In this document: piece after piece, positions 59,282 to 64,000 of the stretch
Layout of the letters: each line of letters begins with the position of its first letter
Numbering within the stretch: the stretch's first letter is position 1
NCBI GenBank assembly: GCA_964468125.1
Contig: CAYXVF010000020.1
Location: 4,492 to 68,491, forward strand
DNA from: CAYXVF01 sp964468125
Lineage (GTDB): Bacteria > Myxococcota > XYA12-FULL-58-9 > CAYXVF01
DNA: 64,000 bases
Direction: 5' to 3'
Notes under the pieces: model-generated
The model's input: the letters and a program-made list of their open reading frames with translations, nothing else
Database searches by the model: none
Told to the model about the DNA's origin: nothing
Position numbers and translations under genes: made by a program

Positions 59282-59548
59282 GTGGAGTCAGGCGAGAAAG
59301 ATCCACGTCGAGTCGAGCTCGATACGATGTGGCGCGACATGGTTCGCGTCGTTGGCCGCATCAGCAACCATCCCGCCTTCTGGCTCGGAGGCTTCGGGGC
59401 TGGCGCGCTCGGCGTCGTGGCAGCTTGGTTCTGGGTCGATGGTCCCCCTCCCTTCCGCCTCCTGGTGGGTGTCCACTTCTTCTTTTACCTTTGGCTCGGG
59501 GTCGGTTATCTAACGGCAAAGCTCGCACTCAGGCGAGCTGGCCAGTGA
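59282..59548 (+). CDS. Small 2-TM membrane protein, tandem paralogue A
   Basis: 88 residues from GTG 59282. A basic N-terminus (KDPRRVELDTMWRDMVRVVG) leads to two hydrophobic helices: FWLGGFGAGALGVVAAWFWV and LLVGVHFFFYLWLGVGYLTA. Its C-terminal half aligns with the next gene's product through AFW..G..AG..GV.A, a short turn (G.P..RLLVG) and ...W.GVG, so the pair arose by duplication. Function unknown; a small inner-membrane partner or transport element are possibilities. It lies about 80 bases after the elongase fusion and may be in its operon, which would link it to lipid metabolism. The stop overlaps the next start by four bases. Confidence 0.7.
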   Translation: MESGEKDPRRVELDTMWRDMVRVVGRISNHPAFWLGGFGAGALGVVAAWFWVDGPPPFRLLVGVHFFFYLWLGVGYLTAKLALRRAGQ

Positions 59549-59817
59549 GAGTCAGTGTGCAAGAAGAAAAGGAACCAGAAACCCCCGAAGAAGTCATGGA
59601 TGCGGTCTTCAAGGACGCCATTCACGGTGTGGGGTATCTCTTCAATACCCGAGCGTTTTGGATCCCTGGCCTCGTAGCGGGCTTCATCGGCGTCCTCGCG
59701 TCGCTCTTTCTCGTTCCGGGTGAGCCCGCAATGCGTCTCCTCGTCGGAATGGTTTCCTTCTTGGTCTTGTGGATCGGCGTCGGAGTCACCTTCTCGCTGC
59801 TCTCGAAGAAGGGCTGA
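59545..59817 (+). CDS. Small 2-TM membrane protein, tandem paralogue B
   Basis: 90 residues from a GTG overlapping the stop of paralogue A (GTGA). An acidic, amphipathic N-terminus (EEKEPETPEEVMDAVFKDAI) precedes two helices (FWIPGLVAGFIGVLASLFLV; LLVGMVSFLVLWIGVGVTFS). Compared with paralogue A the helices keep the same Gly pattern, but the N-terminus is acidic where A's is basic, which suggests that the two interact as a heterodimer. Translational coupling supports equal amounts. No family name known to me. It is followed by about 350 bases without a confident gene. Confidence 0.7.
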   Translation: MRVSVQEEKEPETPEEVMDAVFKDAIHGVGYLFNTRAFWIPGLVAGFIGVLASLFLVPGEPAMRLLVGMVSFLVLWIGVGVTFSLLSKKG

Positions 59818-60010
59818 GCGCTCGACCTGCAATCTGCGCGGCTTTGGCCGCTTCCGCTCGCTCCGTGGACTCGTAATACAGGCCCACGGTCACCCGCGAA
59901 GAACGCGGCCTTCTCGGGCTCGTACTCTTCCGGCCGACGAATCTGCTCGGAGAAGCGTTGGCTCGCGGCGAGCTCCCAAAGTGAAAATGGGCCGCGTGCC
60001 CCATCGTGTC
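59786..60010 (-). pseudogene. Possible frameshifted gene fragment
   Basis: The stretch 59818-60171 has no confident gene. On the minus strand, one frame reads GPFSLWELAASQRFSEQIRR then PEEYEPEKAAFF; from about 59895 the coding-like signal moves to another frame (RVTVGLYYESTERAEAAKAA, QIAGRALS) and stops at 59786. Third-position GC is moderate in both pieces. No family is recognised and no start is clear, so it could equally be chance. The end overlaps paralogue B on the other strand. Confidence 0.25.
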
Positions 60011-60171
60011 TGCGGTTTCTTGTGACTTTCCGGTGAAGTTCTGCCGATTCCCGCACCCCGTCGGCGGCCTGGCCGATATCTAGAGACGATCCCAACAACA
60101 ACCGGACGCATTCCACGGGGCCCGAAGGGCCGCGAGGAGAGTGGTGCGCCCGGCCAGTCAGGAGTCGGTTG

Positions 60172-61884
60172 ATGCAGCTCGCAGTTCCCGTCACGGGGGA
60201 GACGATCCCGTCGGCCAAACCCCGCATGCTCACCATCCCCGAGATCCAGGGGCTCGGGCACATCTCTCCCGTGGAGGGCGAGCGTGTCGCAACGGCGGGG
60301 GTGGTCACGGCGGTTCAGCGCGACGGCTTCTACCTGCAGGACCGCGGCGACGGGAGCGAGCTCACCTCCGACGCCGTGTTCATTTATACCGGCCGGCAAA
60401 TGCCGAATGTCGAACGCGGAAATCTCGTCTGGGCCGAAGGCACCGTCGAAGAATTCGCACGCGATCGAAACGCTCTGAGCAGCACGCAGATCAGCGGTCG
60501 AGAGCTGAGGATCGTCAAGCTCGCCGACAAAGCCGACCTCCCGGAGGCGCTCGAGCTCGGCAAGGATCGCCCCCTGCCCCACCGCGGCATTTACGAAGCG
60601 GGGCTTGCCTACGAGTCCATGGAGGGGATGCGGGTCCGGGTCCCCGGCGCACGGGTGATCGGCGCTAGCAACAAATACGGTGACGTCTATATCGCCCCCG
60701 ACGTCGAAGATTCGCCACTGAACGTCACCACGGACGGCGTACTTCGTGGGAGTCCCTATAGCGCACACCCGCAGCGCCTGAAGCTCACCTTCGATCCGAA
60801 AGTGTTCGGTGCCGAGTCACCAGCCCTCAACGCCGGCGACTACGTTGGACCAATGGAAGGTGTTCTGTTTCACGGATTCGGCTTTTACGGGATCAAGCCC
60901 GTGGGCCCGGTGGACATTCGTCCCGGCAAGCGCAAGCCAGACGTGACGAAGCTCGAAGGCACGAGCTGGGGCATGACGCACGCGAGCTTCAACCTGGAGA
61001 ATCTCGACGCGAAGGTAGAGGACCCCAAACACCTGCCTCCAGGCGGCCGTCCTGACGACGACGTCGGGAGCGGAAAGCTCCAGGCGATCGCCGAACAGAT
61101 CGTGAAAAACCTGAAGAGCCCGGACTTGCTCAGCCTTCAGGAGATCCAGGACAACGATGGAAGCGAAGACCGCGGCGTCACGGACGCATCGAAGACCTGG
61201 GAGGCGCTGATCGAAGCCATCGTCGCAGCGGGCGGCCCCCGCTACGAATGGGCCGACAGCGAGCCTCGCGCCGCGAATGAGGACGGTGGCCAACCGGGCG
61301 GAAACATCCGGGTCGGCTTCCTCTACAACCCGAAACGCGTCGAGCTCGACCGCGCCTCACTCACGCGCGTCGGTGAAGATGAGCCTGGCTTTGAGGGCGG
61401 TCGCAAGTCGCTCTCCTCACGGTTCACGTTCAAGCCAACAGGGAAATCGGTGCACGTGATCAACAATCACTGGGCGTCCAAGTATGGAAGCACGCCAACC
61501 TATCGCAATCCGAACATGCCCGAGATCATCGGTGGCGAGGCGGAGCGAAAGGCGCAACAGGAGGTGATCGGGCGGCACGTGGGCTTGCTTCTGCGCAACG
61601 ACCCCGCCGCGCGAATTCTGTCGGTTGGTGACTTCAACGCGCCCGAATACGAAGCCCCGCTTCTCGCCCACGGTGCCGGCGCTCTGTTCAATCTGGGCGA
61701 TACCGTTCCGGACTCTGAGCGTTACTCCTATGTCTTTCAGGGGATCGCGGAGGCGATCGACCACCAATTCGGGAGCCGGAACCTCGCCGACAAGGTGGAG
61801 TTCGAGTACGTCCACATCAATTCGCCGTTCGCGAAGAAAGCGACGGATCACGACCCGAACATCTCTCGCATCGACATGCGTTGA
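60172..61884 (+). CDS. Endonuclease/exonuclease/phosphatase-fold nuclease (ExeM/NucH-like)
   Basis: 570 residues from the ATG at 60172 (GGAG seven bases upstream; TTG at 60169 is less likely). An N-terminal OB-like domain (about 15-110, ISPVEGERVATAGVVTAVQR and GFYLQDRGDGSELTS) resembles the one in extracellular nucleases of the ExeM group. The EEP domain (about 265-570) keeps PDLLSLQEIQDNDGSEDRG (metal Glu), VINNHWASKYGSTPTY (His), LSVGDFNAPEYEAPLL (Asp-Asn) and KATDHDPNISRIDM (Asp-His). Divalent-metal DNA or RNA hydrolysis is expected. Such enzymes are normally secreted; here the N-terminus (MQLAVPVTGETIPSAKPRML) shows no clear signal peptide, so the start may be incomplete or the enzyme cytoplasmic. 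Confidence 0.87.
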   Translation: MQLAVPVTGETIPSAKPRMLTIPEIQGLGHISPVEGERVATAGVVTAVQRDGFYLQDRGDGSELTSDAVFIYTGRQMPNVERGNLVWAEGTVEEFARDRNALSSTQISGRELRIVKLADKADLPEALELGKDRPLPHRGIYEAGLAYESMEGMRVRVPGARVIGASNKYGDVYIAPDVEDSPLNVTTDGVLRGSPYSAHPQRLKLTFDPKVFGAESPALNAGDYVGPMEGVLFHGFGFYGIKPVGPVDIRPGKRKPDVTKLEGTSWGMTHASFNLENLDAKVEDPKHLPPGGRPDDDVGSGKLQAIAEQIVKNLKSPDLLSLQEIQDNDGSEDRGVTDASKTWEALIEAIVAAGGPRYEWADSEPRAANEDGGQPGGNIRVGFLYNPKRVELDRASLTRVGEDEPGFEGGRKSLSSRFTFKPTGKSVHVINNHWASKYGSTPTYRNPNMPEIIGGEAERKAQQEVIGRHVGLLLRNDPAARILSVGDFNAPEYEAPLLAHGAGALFNLGDTVPDSERYSYVFQGIAEAIDHQFGSRNLADKVEFEYVHINSPFAKKATDHDPNISRIDMR

Positions 61885-61923
61885 GGCTTGAACCTACACC
61901 GGCGGGTTGGCTATCCCCCGCCC

Positions 61924-63774
61924 ATGTCACCCACCTACACCCGAGTCTTGGGGTTGGGCCTGGCCCTGTCCTTCTATTCGTGCAGCGCAACCTCCCCCAA
62001 GGCGCCCAGCGCCGCCGCGTCGATCGAAAGCAGCGCCGACGAAGAGCTCGCCGCCTTTTTTGAGCAGGTGTTCCAACGCCGAATCGAGCGAAGCCCGATG
62101 TTCGCCGCCCGCCTCGGCATCAAGAAGAACTACGGCGACTGGGACGACATCTCCGATGAACGCCTCCGCGAAGACCACGAGCTCTACCAGGCGGACCTCG
62201 CAACGATCAGGGGCTTCGATCTCGACCGCTTGAGCGAAGACCTCAGGCTCAGCTACCGGCTCTTCGAGTACGAAACGCAGCGACGCATCGACCGGTTCGA
62301 GTGGCGCTTTCACAACTACCCGGTGAACCAGATGTGGGGACCCCACACGGGCGTCCCGGCGTTTCTGATCAACTACCACCGGGTCGATACGCTCGATGAT
62401 GCGGAGGCCTACCTGAGTCGTCTCGAGGGCGTGCGTGCCCATTTCGAGGAGGTTGAAAAGCAGCTCGCGGAGCGTGCGGAAAAGCAGATCATCGCGCCAA
62501 AGTTCGTCTTCGCTCGGGTCCTCGACGCATGCCGGAACGTGATCTCCGGACGCCCCTTCGACGCGGACGCCACCGAGGATTCGACCCTCCTCGCAGACTT
62601 CAAGAAGAAGGTCAGCGCTCTTGACGGTCTGAGCGATGAGCAAGAGGCCGCGCTCGTGACCCAGGCGGAAGACGCACTCGTCAAGTCCGTTGGAACAGCC
62701 TACGAGCTGCTGATGGGAGCAGTGACCGAGCTGCAGGCCAGCGCCACCACCGACGACGGCGCATGGAGGCTCCCCCGTGGCGATGAGTTCTACGCCCAGG
62801 CGCTCAAATGGACCACGACCACCGAGCTCACCGCGGACGAAATTCACGAGCTCGGACTCTCGGAAGTCGCTCGGATTCACGACGAGATGCGCGCCATCAT
62901 GGAGCTAGTCGGCTTCGAGGGTGACCTACAGGCGTTCTTCGAGTTCATGCGAACAGACTCTCAGTTCTACTACCCGAACACCGATGAGGGCCGTGCCGAA
63001 TACCTCGCCAAGGCCACTGAGATCATCGATACGATGAAAGCGCGCCTGCCGGAGCTCTTCTCGACGCTGCCCAAGAATGACCTGGTCGTGAAGCGCGTTG
63101 AGCCGTTTCGAGAGAAGACCGCAGGGAAAGCGTTCTACAACCGCGGCGCGCCGGATGGCAGCCGCCCCGGATACTACTACGCGAATCTCTACGACATGAG
63201 TCAGATGCCGACCTACCAAATGGAGGCTCTCGCCTACCACGAGGGCATTCCAGGCCATCACATGCAGATCGCCATCGCCCAGGAGCTGGAAGAGGTCCCG
63301 GCCTTTCGCCGCTACGCGCGCTACACCGCCTACACCGAGGGTTGGGGCCTGTATTCGGAGCTGGTCCCGAAAGACCTCGGTTTCTACGAGGACCCCTACT
63401 CGGATTTTGGACGACTCGCGATGGAGCTCTGGCGCGCCTGCCGCCTGGTCGTGGACACGGGCATTCACCACAAGAAGTGGACCCGCGAGGAGTCCATCGA
63501 GTACCTGAAAAAGAACACGCCAAATCCCGAAGGCGATGCGATCAAGGCGATCGAGCGCTACATCGTGATGCCGTCCCAGGCGACCGCCTACAAGATCGGC
63601 ATGCTGAAGATCCTCGAGCTGCGCGAGAGAGCCAAGTCCACTTTGGGCGACCGCTTCGACATCCGAGAGTTTCACGACCGCGTGCTCACCAGTGGCCCGG
63701 TGCCCTTGTCGATTCTAGAAGAGCGCATCGACGGATGGATCGCGTCCGGGGGCGCGCTGGCGCGCGTGAACTGA
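61924..63774 (+). CDS. DUF885 lipoprotein, predicted metallo-peptidase
   Basis: 616 residues from ATG 61924, chosen because it gives a lipoprotein signal (TRVLGLGLALSFYSC, Cys21); the upstream in-frame start adds a non-signal stretch. DUF885 is helical with a gluzincin-like motif, here YHEGIPGHHMQIAIAQELEE (HExxxH-type), and EGWGLYSELVPKDLGFYEDP as the Glu-bearing downstream part. Other conserved pieces are NQMWGPHTGVPAFLINYHRV and MPSQATAYKIGMLKILELRE. Homologues are believed to be peptidases, but substrates are unproven. Lipid-anchored in the periplasm is likely. Follows the nuclease by 39 bases, so probably cotranscribed. Confidence 0.88.
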   Translation: MSPTYTRVLGLGLALSFYSCSATSPKAPSAAASIESSADEELAAFFEQVFQRRIERSPMFAARLGIKKNYGDWDDISDERLREDHELYQADLATIRGFDLDRLSEDLRLSYRLFEYETQRRIDRFEWRFHNYPVNQMWGPHTGVPAFLINYHRVDTLDDAEAYLSRLEGVRAHFEEVEKQLAERAEKQIIAPKFVFARVLDACRNVISGRPFDADATEDSTLLADFKKKVSALDGLSDEQEAALVTQAEDALVKSVGTAYELLMGAVTELQASATTDDGAWRLPRGDEFYAQALKWTTTTELTADEIHELGLSEVARIHDEMRAIMELVGFEGDLQAFFEFMRTDSQFYYPNTDEGRAEYLAKATEIIDTMKARLPELFSTLPKNDLVVKRVEPFREKTAGKAFYNRGAPDGSRPGYYYANLYDMSQMPTYQMEALAYHEGIPGHHMQIAIAQELEEVPAFRRYARYTAYTEGWGLYSELVPKDLGFYEDPYSDFGRLAMELWRACRLVVDTGIHHKKWTREESIEYLKKNTPNPEGDAIKAIERYIVMPSQATAYKIGMLKILELRERAKSTLGDRFDIREFHDRVLTSGPVPLSILEERIDGWIASGGALARVN

Positions 63775-63843
63775 GTTCCCGAGCGGGCATTCACGCCCAG
63801 TTTTGGCTTTCGTCATTCCGCCAACCATGTTTGGGTGCGCGGC

Positions 63844-64000
<157 letters not shown>

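Noticed and set aside
57766..59367. 533-codon minus-strand frame opposite the elongase fusion
   Set aside because: Antisense shadow; catalytic motifs of two enzyme families are on the plus strand.

Overview
The window is one contiguous, GC-rich, gene-dense stretch of bacterial chromosome with about 50 protein genes on both strands. The ancestry looks like Myxococcota (old Deltaproteobacteria). The first protein ends in a MYXO-CTERM-like tail (Gly/Ser linker, Gly-Cys, hydrophobic helix, Arg cluster). There are also many Cys-anchored lipoproteins with Asn/Gly-rich linkers, a two-module PilZ protein, kinase/TolB/TPR architecture and a mevalonate-pathway enzyme. This placement is inference; no rRNA or tRNA gene was seen that would fix the species.

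Layout. 1-3.8 kb: 3' part of a giant Calx-beta repeat surface protein. 3.9-10 kb (minus): small protein, D-aminoacyl-tRNA deacylase, Rieske oxygenase, peroxiredoxin, and a fused E2-E1 2-oxoglutarate decarboxylase/dehydrogenase. 10-13 kb: type II NADH dehydrogenase, then a scar region holding a glutathionyl-hydroquinone reductase with an internal deletion and a transposase remnant, then trmL. 13-27 kb: SLC12-like transporter, a frame-broken TonB-like gene, ychF, gluQ, PilZ, gpmA, CorC/HlyC-type protein, then a tsaC-speA-tatD run ending at a pseudokinase-TolB-TPR protein. 27-31 kb (minus): three translationally coupled exported proteins of unknown function. 31-42 kb: pyrD, acyl-CoA dehydrogenase, LAS-type peptidase, rhomboid protease, fasciclin lipoprotein, HMG-CoA synthase and a YheT hydrolase. 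42-50 kb: HEAT-tailed NTT/MFS carrier with an M3 peptidase, MATE pump, flavin reductase and a DUF368 lipid-carrier protein. 49.5-50.4 kb: divergent small coiled-coil gene and an HTH-photoactive-yellow-protein fusion. 50-64 kb: pyrC, CsgG/TolB-like protein with a basic tail, mnmC, prlC, a plant-type ketoacyl-CoA synthase fused to a ketoreductase, two tandem 2-TM proteins, an extracellular-type nuclease, a DUF885 lipoprotein and the start of an Asn-Thr repeat lipoprotein.

Most of the window is housekeeping: tRNA quality control and modification (dtd, trmL, gluQ, tsaC, mnmC), pyrimidine synthesis (pyrC, pyrD), central carbon metabolism (kgd, gpmA, ndh) and proteolysis. The strongest candidate for an undescribed system is the 198-aa protein at 49783-50379. 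An excisionase/MerR-type DNA-binding domain is joined to a complete PYP domain that keeps the chromophore cysteine and the Tyr, Glu and Met that surround the chromophore in PYP. It would be a one-component blue-light transcription factor, divergent from a small coiled-coil gene and a predicted undecaprenyl-phosphate carrier gene. Second is the ketoacyl-CoA synthase/ketoreductase fusion at 57292-59199, which joins the first two steps of a plant-like fatty acid elongation cycle and has a terminator-like hairpin in its leader.

Decay is limited. The clear cases are the hydroquinone reductase deletion, the transposase fragment beside it, the twice-frameshifted TonB-like gene and a possible short fragment near 59.9 kb.
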